A stretch of DNA of 64,000 nucleotides from Ascaphus truei (GCA_036426205.1 CM071568.1:219649216-219713215), one strand, 5' to 3'; positions 10,256 to 20,354 are shown, numbered from the stretch's first letter. Program-made: numbers and translations. The notes: generated by a model from the sequence alone, not told the origin.

Positions 10256-11854
10256 CTACAGAAATGCCGAATAGATATAGCCCTCGTTTAGGCCTTCTGG
10301 GGACAGAGTCTGCAGTGTGAATATCCACTGACACTCACGTTGCATAAGCCGTCTGTCCCAGTTTCCCTTCCGTGGCCCCCAAGGTATATGCTCAATCCCA
10401 CAGAAGGTAAGGAATTTGGGATCCCCATTGTGTTCATTTAAAACATGGCGGGCAACAGGGGTATCCTTCTTGTTTCTGATGGACCCTAGATGTTCTAGGA
10501 TCCTCACTTTAAGGGCCCTGTGGGTCTTTCCTACATAACGTGCCCCACATCTGCACGTGATGAGGTATACAACTCCTTCTGTCAGACAGTTGATGTGGCT
10601 CTTAATAGTATAGACACTACTAGCTGGTTTGCTGATGTTTTTGGTAACTCGCATAAAGGGACAGGCTTTACAACGCCCACATGGGTATGACCCTATGGGT
10701 ATCCTGTCTCCTAACCACGTCCTAGGTTTAGTGTCCTTGTAGTGACTATGCACTAATCTGTCTTTTAAGTTGCGTGCCCTTCTGCATGTCATAGTTGGGG
10801 AATCTCTAAGGACCTGTTTCAAGTCAGCATCATTTGTAAGGATATGCCAGTGTTTGCTAAAAATCCTTCGCAGATCTTGCCACTGTTTATTATATGTCCC
10901 GATGTATCGTATGATTTTGCCCGTCTGTGTTTGTGGGTGCTGTCTATCTACTAGAAGCTGTGCTCGAGGTGTATTGATGGCCCGTTTTTTAGCCTTGCGT
11001 ATGTTGTTTTTTGAGTAGCCTCGCTTGATAAATCTAGCAGTCATATCATCTGCTTGCTTATTGAATTCCTCTACAGTTGAACAGTTCCTTCGTAATCTCA
11101 GGAACTGTCCCGTAGGGATGTTGTGGATGATATGTTTTGGGTGATGGCTATCAGCCCTAAGAAGACTATTAGTCGCTGTTTCTTTTCTATATATGGTTGT
11201 AATAAGTTTACCATCTTTCTGTTTACTGATTGTCAGGTCAAGAAAATTCAGAGATGTATCGTCCATGCTGAAAGTAAGTTTTAAGTTGTGGTCATTGTCA
11301 TTTAACTTTTCAATGAATTGTTTGAGGAGCGGTTTGGGGCCTTTCCATAGGAGAATGACGTCGTCAATGTAGCGCCCCCACCAGTCCACATACCTCGTAT
11401 ATTCTTCCAGGGCCTCGCTGAAGACCACCGTTTCCTCCCACCAGCCTAGATATAGATTGGCGTAGGTGGGGGCACATGTGGTCCCCATAGCGGTGCCCTG
11501 GATTTGGTGGTAGAATCTTTTATCAAAGGTAAAGTAATTCTTCGTAAGTACAAAATCCAATAACTGGATTACAAATGCATTATGTTTATTGTAGTTGTTA
11601 CCTCGTTGTTTGAGAAAGTGTGCAACAGCTTTCAAACCCACAGCGTGAGGGATACTTGTGTAGAGTCCCTCAACGTCTAGACCTACAAGTAGTGTATCTG
11701 CACTGACAACCACATCCTCAAGACGTAAAAGGACGTCTTTGGTATCTCTTAAGTTATCTCCAAGGATTGAATTTTTCCTAGCCCAAGTTAACTGGTCAAG
11801 CGAGTGCAAATAGGAGTCTTTAAGGCCACCTCTGTGACCTACCACCCTTTTCAG
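10256..11854 (-). CDS. Penelope-like reverse transcriptase with C-terminal GIY-YIG endonuclease
   Basis: The frame reads about 532 element-derived residues without interruption. The RT region contains YTSIPH (about 68-73), the GTAMGTTCAPTYANLYLG block (about 123-140) and the catalytic RYIDD motif (164-168). A cysteine-rich linker with CGRCKAC precedes a GIY-YIG nuclease domain from about residue 431 (VVYLITC, then RYVGKT), which nicks target DNA for primed reverse transcription. The N-terminus is missing: upstream codons lie in the target duplication and host DNA, so no genuine start exists. The stop is TAG at 10256. A full-length protein would be longer. The open frame and intact active-site motifs suggest a young copy, but this truncated one is probably inactive. 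Confidence 0.92.
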   Translation of the reverse strand: MKRVVGHRGGLKDSYLHSLDQLTWARKNSILGDNLRDTKDVLLRLEDVVVSADTLLVGLDVEGLYTSIPHAVGLKAVAHFLKQRGNNYNKHNAFVIQLLDFVLTKNYFTFDKRFYHQIQGTAMGTTCAPTYANLYLGWWEETVVFSEALEEYTRYVDWWGRYIDDVILLWKGPKPLLKQFIEKLNDNDHNLKLTFSMDDTSLNFLDLTISKQKDGKLITTIYRKETATNSLLRADSHHPKHIIHNIPTGQFLRLRRNCSTVEEFNKQADDMTARFIKRGYSKNNIRKAKKRAINTPRAQLLVDRQHPQTQTGKIIRYIGTYNKQWQDLRRIFSKHWHILTNDADLKQVLRDSPTMTCRRARNLKDRLVHSHYKDTKPRTWLGDRIPIGSYPCGRCKACPFMRVTKNISKPASSVYTIKSHINCLTEGVVYLITCRCGARYVGKTHRALKVRILEHLGSIRNKKDTPVARHVLNEHNGDPKFLTFCGIEHIPWGPRKGNWDRRLMQRECQWIFTLQTLSPEGLNEGYIYSAFL

Positions 11855-12060
11855 CTGAATCACACAAGCAGGTTTTTCTACATCCCTATACCGTCTTTCT
11901 TGCTAATACTTTCTAACATTTGACTGCAGTATAATCACACAGCTTCAAGTATTCATACTTCTTTCTTTGTTGCTGCATTTTCTAAGCAAACTGAAGAACA
12001 TGGGCTGCTTTAATCTGACGATAAAGCTGACGATCTTTCGTTCCTCCATAGGCAGCTTGT

Positions 12061-12129
12061 ATGGTGAAAGTTGCAGAGCGTTTGTGAATATAATCTTCTC
12101 TCTCTCACGCCACACTTCCGTGGATACTA
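12061..12129 (-). other. Junction between myosin-like and IQ-like pseudogene sequence
   Basis: Similarity passes from myosin tail to IQ repeats within about 70 bases on the same strand, without an obvious repeat at the join. Confidence 0.35.
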
Positions 12130-12775
12130 TGCCTGAAGTGTTAAGATGTTTATCTTCTTTCTTTCAGTGCCCTCTCTGATCTGAGAAATTTCTAACTGAA
12201 AAAATAGCGATTTGCTTTTTTTCCTGCTCCAAGGCGTTCTCAGCCTCTTACAGTGCTAACTGCACCCTTAACTTTTCTTGTTCAAATAGTTTCTTTACCT
12301 TTTCTACTTCATGAAGCTTCTCATTTGTTGGTCAATCAAGGCTGAAATCTTCTCTTACAGATTTTTGTTCTCTATTTTTACAGGCTCTAAAACACTCATG
12401 CAAATTCATAAGCATCTTCCAGCCCTGTGCTTAGACTGATATCCTTTTTATGAGAGACTTTCAGCTTTGTGCTGAGACTGCAAACCTCTTCATACTTCTG
12501 CTTCCAGTCAGAAATAACTTTGCTGTCAAGGCTCTGGTTCTTGGAAGCAGCAGCATTGCACCTTTCCAGATTAGTCGACATGTCCTCCAAGTGGCTCTGC
12601 AACTGATGCTTTCTCTTCTCCAAAGATGCACACTTAGCGGTTGATGCGTACAAACACCTCTGTAGTTGACCTTAGTTTCTTGCTCCTTAACGAATTGTCC
12701 CCAGAGGAAATCAATCTCATTCCAGGCAGATTGGAGTGCATGAGCTAACACATCTTTAGCCGGGTTCAAGGCTCC
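12130..12775 (-). pseudogene. Sarcomeric myosin heavy-chain tail pseudogene
   Basis: Minus-strand translation gives coiled-coil sequence characteristic of the light-meromyosin tail: KDVLAHALQSAWNE, then AKCASLEKRKHQLQ, WKQKYEEV, then LEPVKIENKNL and KLHEVEKVKKLFEQEK in shifted frames. Segments follow the order of a muscle myosin rod. About 40 residues are missing after the first block (near 12680), and there are several frameshifts and stops. Continuity without introns suggests a processed copy, although a single large exon fragment cannot be excluded. It is clearly non-functional. Confidence 0.75.
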
Positions 12776-12942
12776 ATCTTACTTTTGCCCGATCTTTTCC
12801 ATTGACGCCACTCACGGAACGATTCCACCAGTCACTCTAGACTGTAGCACACTCTAATCTGATGCATGCTTTCCTGCTGTTGCAGGATAATTTTACATTT
12901 TTATACTTTTTACCATATATGGCTCAGTAGCACTCCTTTTGA

Positions 12943-13060
12943 CACACACACACACACACACACACACACTATACATATAGTACAATATACACTTTATATA
13001 TATATATATATATATTTATGAGAGAGATATATTTATATATATATATATATATATAGATAC
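12943..13060. repeat. CA and TA microsatellites
   Basis: (CA)n at about 12943-12968, then two TA runs at about 12998-13015 and 13032-13054 separated by GAGAGAGATA. Confidence 0.95.
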
Positions 13061-13324
13061 ACACGTATTTAAATTCATGCAGACAGGTAGTTAACCAGAC
13101 TTTCAAATACACACAGAAATGTATGTGGGAAAAAAACATTTCATTTTGCAGGTGTGTGTATTTACTGATATGGCTGTCTAAGCACTATTTTCACACAGTG
13201 CTCTTTGTTATTTTTCAAGAAAACTCAATGTTACTGAAATAAAAGTGTAGGAATGTTTTCACAAACGAGATAAAAAAATGATACATGTTTTTCCCACATT
13301 TCGCCTATCACTAACCACAAAAGT

Positions 13325-13360
13325 TAAACCAATTAAAAGGACACATCCAATTGGCGTTTG
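13325..13360 (+). promoter_or_regulatory. Two CCAAT boxes upstream of the forkhead gene
   Basis: CCAAT occurs at 13329-13333 and CCAATTGG at 13347-13354, about 160 and 140 bases before the proposed start codon. Paired CCAAT boxes at this distance are common in vertebrate promoters. There is no clear TATA box at the usual distance. Confidence 0.35.
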
Positions 13361-13490
13361 AAATAAGGAGTAAAAGTAGTTACTTTTGTTGACCTTGAAA
13401 ACGAAACACAGGAATTTGTTAGCCATTGAGCAGAATCATTTTGATGAGCAAAGAACACAGAACTGCACACATCTTTTGTGCTACTCTGAC

Positions 13491-14069
13491 ATGGCTGATG
13501 AATTCGTTAACAATATGAATCCCCTCTTAGGTTATAAGTACATGGTTTCAGAAGCAATTTTGAACAGTCGCGGACACAAAGCGAGCACACGCCAAATCTA
13601 TGATTTGATTCGAGCAAAATATCCTTATTACCAAGACCGTAGGCATGCGCGGAATTTTAATTCATCAATAAGATTCACTTTATCAACTAATGACTTTTTT
13701 GAACGTGTGCAGGATAAGCTAGAACACACCTATGGTTTCTGGAAGATTGCAAAGGAAAAGCATTTTACCCTGAAAGAGGGCACATATATTGTTGTGAAAG
13801 GCATATTTATTCCTAATGCCAATAGCAATGGATCCGCTACTACTGTTCCGTGTGAATCGATACCTGCTGCAATATCTGCACCCTCCATTCCTGAAACCCA
13901 CATTGTACAAGAACAAAAGTACTATGATTATGTACCAAGCCTTTCAGCTGAAAATGCATTGGAATGGGAACCCGAAGAAATGAACCTACCTCCCGACCAA
14001 TTGTTTGAAGAAAGCAGTGGCGATTCCTATGAGCGCTTCATGGAGGAGATGTGTGTCATACTGGATTGA
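13491..14069 (+). CDS. Divergent forkhead (winged-helix) protein, intronless
   Basis: The proposed 192-residue protein starts at an ATG in good context (GACATGG); a start further upstream at 13386 would only add unconserved residues. Residues 14-106 form a forkhead domain: helix 1 around YMVSEAILNS, helix 2 around RQIYDLIRAKYPYY, recognition helix NSSIRFTLS (57-65), and a wing with FWKIAKEKHF (83-92). Most forkhead proteins have NSIRHNLS; here the base-contacting His and Asn are Phe and Thr, so DNA specificity should be unusual. The C-terminus is acidic and could activate transcription. A TGA ends the frame, but the same frame stays open for 29 acidic codons. Closest Fox subfamily not assignable by eye. 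It faces the Harbinger transposase convergently. Confidence 0.8.
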   Translation: MADEFVNNMNPLLGYKYMVSEAILNSRGHKASTRQIYDLIRAKYPYYQDRRHARNFNSSIRFTLSTNDFFERVQDKLEHTYGFWKIAKEKHFTLKEGTYIVVKGIFIPNANSNGSATTVPCESIPAAISAPSIPETHIVQEQKYYDYVPSLSAENALEWEPEEMNLPPDQLFEESSGDSYERFMEEMCVILD

Positions 14070-14159
14070 GCGGGTGGGTCAAGCGTGGATGAAAATGCCT
14101 TGCATTTCTGGAGCGACCAGTTGCAGCCAGACGATGAGTTAATTCTAGAAGAATGGTAA
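14070..14159 (+). other. In-frame acidic extension after the forkhead TGA stop
   Basis: After TGA at 14067-14069 the frame continues for 29 codons to TAA at 14157-14159 and encodes another acidic stretch (SDQLQPDDELILEEW) like the end of the preceding protein. This suggests a recent nonsense mutation, a sequencing error or stop readthrough. Confidence 0.55.
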
Positions 14160-15520
14160 ATATAACAACCGTTATGCGTTGACTGTGCGTTTAAATGTTT
14201 TTTTTTTTTTAACCACCATTTTCAATTTTCATGCGTGGATACAGCGTAACATTGCAGACTGCATAACATGTAGCGATCACAAAGAAATTGTTGCCGAATA
14301 CAATATAGTATAACCTGAAAGAGTAGTACACATTGCTGACGGAATAAATATACGTACTTTCCTATCCCTTTAACCATATTAGCAACATTTTAACATAACT
14401 CTAACACATACCTGTTTTGTTATCATGCAACATTTAAAAGCGGGTCCACCACGTATGACGTGGGACCCTTGTCATGGCCCAAGGCGTCCTTAAAAAGGAT
14501 TACGGATGTAAGTCCCGCCCCCAAGCGACGTGCGCGCCTCAAAGCCTATTGGCTGTCATGTTTTGTTATAGTAACGGTAACTGCAGTGTGTCATGTGTGC
14601 GGCTCAGTGTTTGTAGGCGTCAACTGGGCGTTAGCCGAATGTTAATTGAGTGGGAGGAGTGTTAGCGTGCGTTTCACGCTGGTTTAACATGACGTCACAC
14701 GTATTGCATTTGCGCATTGTGTTATCGGCCGTCCTTTCTGTCCAAACACGTCTGTTTAAAAAGAATACAGATGTACTCGTTTAGAACGAATGTAGTTTCG
14801 TATTCATTGTATTTGAAATAAAGATTTTATGTTTAATGGTATTTTCAAGATGTATTGAACGCACAACGTACGCTTTGTTTTGCGCATGCGCTAACAGTTA
14901 GTGCAGCCAAGCCTGAAGTGCGTGCGCACACTAAGATGTGCGCGCACATTTTTCAGTATACAGGCAACGTTCACATCATATACATAGTTATGCCTGCTAC
15001 AAATTTAAAGAAACATTACATACTGATGTACACTTGTACTTCTAACATATAAGTGAGTGACGTGTGTATGTACACAATCATATAGAGCTGTGTAATGCGT
15101 TGTCACGGATACATATATAGTAAGGTGCCATATTTGACCATCATGTGTTTGCTGTATTTCAGAGATGTCGGGGAAGATACAATCGGATCAATGTATGATT
15201 TCAGAAGAGTCTACCTTTATATGAGATGATTGTGAGGAGGAGCCACCGACTACTATACTACATATGGAACTAATTTTATATTGCTTGCAGCGCTTATTAA
15301 CAAACAATTAAAAATGTGATACCCTTATGCCTATATTGCATAAGCACTTAATTAACATAATGATGTTGCAAAATAGTGCCTCATGAATTTTTATTGAGTG
15401 TTCTTTAATGACTACTATCATTTTATGGCATGGTGTGTTTTATATATAACAACCATTCCCACTCTGCTAACACATTTGTGAATTCTATTGTGTAATGGAA
15501 CGTATGACTGTCGAAACTAT
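14160..15520. other. Sequence between the forkhead gene and a SINE-like repeat
   Basis: No second gene is recognised. A polyadenylation signal AATAAA is at 14817-14822, downstream of the forkhead gene on the plus strand. A possible splice acceptor (TGCTGTATTTCAG) ends near 15162, but what follows is not recognisable. Sequence style (many ACATGT, GTGTAATG runs) resembles the Harbinger flanks to the right. Confidence 0.35.
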
Positions 15521-15521
15521 G

Positions 15522-15800
15522 TAACAATAATAATAATAATAATAATAATAATTATAATATGAGCATGTTAATGTATAGCGCTGCTAGTTGTACACAGCGC
15601 TTTACAGACACATTTTTCAGGCTGAGGTCCCTGGCCCGTGGAACTTACAATTTATTTTTTGCCGCCTGAGGCACAGGGAGATAAAGTGACTTGCCCAAGG
15701 TCACAAGGAGCCGACACCGGCAATTGAACCAGACTCCCCTGCTTCAAAATCTCAGTGCCAGTGTGTGTCTTTACTCACTGAGCCACTCCTTCTCCCAATG
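15522..15800 (+). mobile_element. SINE/LINE-tail-like repeat with an (AAT)n lead
   Basis: An (AAT)n run at about 15523-15554 is followed by TATAGCGCTGCTAG, TACACAGCGCTTTACAGA, GTGACTTGCCCAAGGTCACA, and TTACTCACTGAGCCACTCCT. The GCCCAAGGTCACA block recalls the core region shared by MIR-type SINEs and L2 tails. Family placement is from memory of that pattern. It lies inside the Harbinger region. Confidence 0.5.
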
Positions 15801-16481
15801 TAAAGGACACTTACAACCAACTAGCCATTTCTTGTTAAAAATCTCTTGTTACATGGGTATGTTGATAAAATGGTTTGGGACTGTAGCAAATAATGTTATT
15901 GGCCAGATGTTGTGGTCCCCTACAATGCATGATGTTCTGAATATGACATCAACATCATGTAATGAAGTACGTTTCTGTGTATATTTCATTAACCTAACTA
16001 ACTATAGTTTACTGTGTTTATTAAACGTTCTAAAAATACATAGTATAGTCAATATGATGATATAAGCTACCATAATAAAGCTGGTGTTATCATTTGTCGG
16101 TGTTATACATGGATCCTACACAAATTGATACAGACACAAACAGTTGTCTTAAAAAGTGTGTCTATGCTAATGTGCACGTGATTGACGTTACAATTGTGAG
16201 AATACTTGATAATTATCATCATGATAATGATGAAGTGACGTGATTTATATTGCAAAAATATTACCAACATTGTCATATTGGTAAATTAGAAATGCTAAAT
16301 GACAGTAACATTTGCAACAAAATTGTGTTTTCTGTTAACAGTTTTACACTTGGTACATGTAGGACACATCCACACACGTGTGACTTATACATACACATGT
16401 CACAAATGTAAATTAATGTTGACTATTAATTCCTAGCATTAAAAAACACCTACATTGCTAAATATAAGATGTAGTACGCAT

Positions 16482-16560
16482 TGTTGTGATTACAGGCATT
16501 CATGCATGGAGTGTTAGGATCAGTCAATTTCATCCGTGATGAATGAGCTCCCGTAAGTAA
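16482..16560 (+). other. Exon-like segment with consensus splice sites
   Basis: GTTGTGATTACAG precedes about 59 bases that are followed by GTAAGTAA. Both borders match vertebrate splice consensus on the plus strand, but there is no recognisable protein similarity. Could be chance or a remnant of a transposon gene. Confidence 0.2.
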
Positions 16561-17378
16561 ACAAATAAGTACAGTTATCCCCTTGTCTCCAAACACATCT
16601 ATATTACATTAATGGAATTTATAAGGAAACATACATAAAATGTGATGAAATGTGAGTAATCATTTTCTAATACAATGCACATGAAAGCTCAAGAGTAGCT
16701 AAATGCATATACATGATACAGAAAGTACATGTATGTTACATTTGTGTTAAAACCAATATGTTGGGTTTTGACTTCAAATAATTATAGGAAGATTGAGGTA
16801 GGCACATCTTAGGAGAGATGTCAGCAAATATACATACCATGATCAGTCATACTGGAGATATACCTATAATGCAAAGGAACAATATATAAATTGCAAACAT
16901 TGACATGCCATCTTCAGTACCGTAAACAACACAGCAAAGTGTGTATTTGGTGTTAAATGTGCAACACCATGTATATTTCATGACATTCAAAATGTAAATC
17001 AGGCTGGTGTACACACCATATGGATGTACATGTTACACTGCACCAATAACATTGTATGTAAGCATACTAGAAGCATGAATGAGTATGGGCATAATATGTG
17101 TATTGTGTTAGCATAAGGAACAACACAATGCTACAATATTAGTGCTTTGTTACCCCAGTTGTATTCACATACACACAACTAAAGTAAAATTGAAGAGGGA
17201 TTATATAACCTGTGCAACAATAACATACCGGTGCCACATCCCTTTGTGCACACAGCAGAGAGAAGAAAGGTGTGCAACCCATATTCATCTGTGTCCTACC
17301 AGAAGGGTATATAAAAAAACATTATTGTTAAGATAACATAATGTAAGTATAAAAGTAGAACTTGGAACATATATGTTT

Positions 17379-18696
17379 TTACTTACAAGAAAAAAATGAA
17401 TTGATGAGATTCTGGTGTGTCTGGCCACCACTGGCTGTTTGTTCATTTTCAGCAGCTACATGGGTGGGATGCTCGTCTACCACAGGCTCAGCTAGGTCTG
17501 ACTGTACATTGTGCCTGAGTGCAACATTGTGCAAAATGCAACAGGCAAGGATAATATCAGACATTTTTTGAGGCTTGTATAGAAGAGCCCCACCAGTTCT
17601 GTCCAGACACCTAAATCTGGTCTTGAGTAGGCCAAATGTCCTCTCTATAACAGATCTTGTAGATATATGGGCTGCATTGTACCTGTCCTCTGCTTCAGTT
17701 TGAGGGTTTAGCACCGGAGTCAAGAGCCACGGCCTAATTCCGTATCCTGAGTCACCTATAATGAATGGAGCACACATAAGCTGACATTAGTGATCAAATT
17801 GTACAATGCCAACATTCCTAAATAAAAATGTGTTTTGTGTTAGAACATGTAAATGTGTACTCACCCAGCAGCCAACCATGTTCAAAATGTCCCTCTTCGA
17901 ACGCATGGAAGACTGAAGAGTTCCTCAGGATGGAGGAATCGTGACTGGAACCAGGGAATTTGGGTACCACATGCATTATCCTCATCGTCGCATCACATAC
18001 CACCTGTACATTGAGTGAATGGTAGTGCTTACGATTGCGGTACACATGCTCACTCTGACTAGGTGCAATCAAAGCAACATGTGTGCAATCGATTGCACCC
18101 AGCACACATGGTATCCCTGCTATATTATAAAAGCCAGTCCTGACTTCCAGCCACTCTGTCGCCTCTGTAGGAAAATGAATATAATTCCTAGCGCGTCTAT
18201 TGAGTGCATAGAGAAACTGGGTCAAGGCCCGCGAGAATGTAGATTGCGAGACCCCGCCCACTATGCCCACAGTTGTCTGGTATGACGCGGAAGCAAGATA
18301 ATGTAATGAGCACAGCATTTTAACAAGCCCAGGGACTGCACGACCTCTGGCTGTGAAAAAATCTAAATCTCCCCTTATCTCCTGATAAAGAGATAAGATT
18401 GCTGCTGAACTCAAACGATAGCGACTTACAATCTCCTCCTCACTCATCCCATCTAACAGGGTTCTCTCCCTGTACAGACGCAGACGAGGCACAACTTGTC
18501 TCCTCTGTCTTCTCCTCTGATCTCCTGTCCCTCTACTTGTCCCTCGGCCTGTCCCTCTCCCTGTCCCTGTCGTATCCGCGTGACTGTCCCTGTCACTGTC
18601 CCTCGGTGTGTCCCTCCCTTGCCCTATATGATTCTCTTCATCATCAAGCATGTCATAGAAAAGAATGTTCCTCCGTCTCCTAAACAATCTCAACAT
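17379..18696 (-). CDS. PIF/Harbinger transposase (HARBI1-like, DDE), two exons
   Basis: Exon 1 spans 18696-17865 and exon 2 17755-17379, joined over a 109 bp intron (17864-17756, GTGAGT...TATAG). The spliced frame is 1209 bases, 402 residues, with no stop. An arginine-rich N-terminus contains repeated GTGRGT/SRGT units. The DDE catalytic triad is visible: D203 in AIDCTHV, D279 in LLGDSGY (created across the splice), and E315 in VIERTFG; FPGSSHDS is the usual family block. Length and motifs match functional Harbinger transposases, which cut and paste the element with the help of a Myb-like partner. Here no Myb-like gene is found nearby; a forkhead gene faces it instead. Confidence 0.93.
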
Positions 18697-18699
18697 TTT

Positions 18700-20000
18700 G
18701 AAATGAGTAGCTGTGAATGAGCAGGTAATGGGCGTCCTTTAAATAGGTATGTGATGATGTCAGGTGACATAGTAAAATGCAAGGTGTTACATTAACATAA
18801 TAAAGTACTTCTGTGGCAAGCTGTGTGCAGTTCTTGTTATAAGTATTTGTTGTGTGTATTCTGCAGGGAATGATGATATTTGGCAATGATGTGACGTGAA
18901 CCTTTGTAGAAACATTGCTTGCAAATAAATAGTTGCATGTGCAATGCATGTAACACTTGTGAACGCAACAGTCAGTCATGTAATTAGGCAAAAAGGCTGA
19001 GATTGACGTGGGAAAAGTTTTGTGTAACATGTGTAATTAGGCATGTTATTGTGACATGTTGACAACAATGAATAGTCGTGTGCATATGCATGCATTTGTG
19101 TAATGAGGATAGTTGCTATAGAATGAGTTTACAAGGTGTCCCAATGCTGAATTACTGTACATGTGTGTATAAGTTAGGTTGAAGTGCTTGTAATGCTACG
19201 GTTACAATGTAAACATGCAATGTGATTGAGCGTCCAATAAGTGACGTCATGAAAATAGGGAGGACCCAAAAGTATATGTAAACATGAGAAGACAGATGTA
19301 CATGAACGTTTAAAGATGCGTGTCACATTACAAGCATTGTGTAATGTAAAGGAAGATGAATATACGGTGTATGTGTGACATGTGTGACATGTGTGACATG
19401 TGTAACATCATGTAAATAATTGTTGCTCAGTTCAATAAAATGTGTGATATGATGTGAGGTTCTCCTTTAAGAGTTGAGTATAGTATTTTCCCTTGCCACA
19501 TCATCACATGATGAGTAATGTGACCCGCAAATGCTGCAAACATGTAAAAGTATAATGTTATGCAAATAATACACGTCAGCTGTGACACAATGCAGGGAAT
19601 GCCCCCACACTGTAATGCAAATGACGTTTGTATTGTGAGCAATGAAACGTAAACAGTACTATACTGTTATACGTCCCCGCTCCATTGACTCCATTGATGT
19701 ACAGAAGTTTTTTTTTTTCTAAGTGCCGTTCCGGCAGCCTTAGCGATCGTTCTCCCCTCCAAACTGCCAACTTTAGTTGGCGGGAGAAATTGGCCATAAC
19801 ATCTCAATTTCGTAGTGTCGATCAGCCCCGATAAGCTGTTTTTTTTTGTTGAATCCAGCCGATTTAAAAAAGTGGCGATCAGTGGCGAAAACAGGCTTAT
19901 CGGCAGCCGACTGGCCATAACAAAATAATCGGCTCCGAAACCTGGCGAAATCAAGCACTTATCGGCGCTTACTGAATCTCAAACCCAATTTTGCCTATAA
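18700..20000. other. Transposase upstream region and subterminal repeats
   Basis: This is non-coding. GACATGTGTGACATGTGTGA repeats lie at 19370-19405. From about 19740 to 19990, GGCGATCAG/GGCGAAA/CTTATCGGC blocks recur in both orientations and may be transposase-binding sites. Confidence 0.4.
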
Positions 20001-20042
20001 AATGGCGATAATTCCCTTATCAACGCTTACTGCATGAGGCCC

Positions 20043-20352
20043 TTAGACAAATGAACAGAAGGATTGAACCTGTTTGGGGAAGAGGCTTCTCCCCACTGTA
20101 GCTCAGCAGCCTTCCAGCCTCCAGGCTCTTGGGGAGAGGGGAGAGCGGAGAGCAAATAGGAAATCAGTCTTACATACCTGATTTCTAATTAGCATGACAG
20201 GTGACAGAAATCAGGCAGCAGACAAACTCTGGTCTGGATCTCTCATCCCTCAGTTCCAGCGCTTGCCAAACTGTGGGATGGAGTGCATGTATTATAAGGC
20301 TGCACTCCCAGGCCAAACAGGATAGAAACTGTTCAGTATCCTGGGAGTCCTA
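20043..20352. other. No feature recognised
   Basis: Flanking DNA between the Harbinger terminus and a TA-flanked MITE. It has no gene. Confidence 0.4.
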
Positions 20353-20354
20353 TA

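Larger units (their letters stand above)
7972..11855 (-). mobile_element. Penelope-like retroelement, 5'-truncated, with 12 bp target duplication
   Basis: The element is bounded by TGAATCACACAA at 7960-7971 and 11856-11867. Minus-strand order is: open reading frame with RT and GIY-YIG nuclease (to 10256), two tandem 623 bp repeats (10222-8977), a segment with a hammerhead-like hairpin (8703-8745), then a short inverted copy of the frame's start (8056-8168). Tandem terminal repeats, inverted fragments and hammerhead motifs are known traits of Penelope-like elements. The frame is open up to the truncation point, so insertion looks fairly recent. Part of the duplication (TGAATCAC) matches the element's own sequence, so microhomology may contribute. 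Confidence 0.85.
7731..12060 (-). pseudogene. IQ-repeat (ASPM-like) pseudogene, interrupted by the Penelope-like element
   Basis: Minus-strand translation on the two sides of the 7972-11855 insertion forms one series of calmodulin-binding IQ-like repeats: TIQAAY, VIQSRYRSY, LQSAFH and IQSYYH. Successive spacings of about 27 and 23 residues match the large IQ exon of the spindle protein ASPM. The right part (11868-12060) has a stop and a frameshift; the left part (7731-7959) is open. Identification rests on repeat pattern, so another IQ-repeat protein is possible. A myosin-tail pseudogene lies directly upstream in the same orientation. Confidence 0.5.
14160..20042 (-). mobile_element. PIF/Harbinger transposon, right part and terminus; left edge not found
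   Basis: The right end reads ...CGCTTACTGCATGAGGCCC followed by TTA, matching a Harbinger-style terminus with 3 bp TTA-type duplication. A related end (ACTTTACTGCATGGGCCC) occurs at 50785-50803. The transposase reads leftwards from about 1.35 kb inside this terminus. I could not find the matching left terminus anywhere between 12.8 and 17.3 kb, so the left coordinate given here is only a limit of the downstream non-coding stretch, not a boundary. Subterminal sequence (19660-20030) contains repeated GGCGATAAG-like blocks. Confidence 0.6.

Noticed and set aside
12910..13300. Left terminus of the Harbinger element (TTCATGCAGACAGG at about 13074)
   Set aside because: Only six to seven bases resemble the right terminus and no TTA duplication or GGGCC start is present.
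14660..14695. Additional hammerhead-like hairpin (GCGTGCGTTTCACGC)
   Set aside because: It has a GTTTC core and local pairing but no CTGANGA half.
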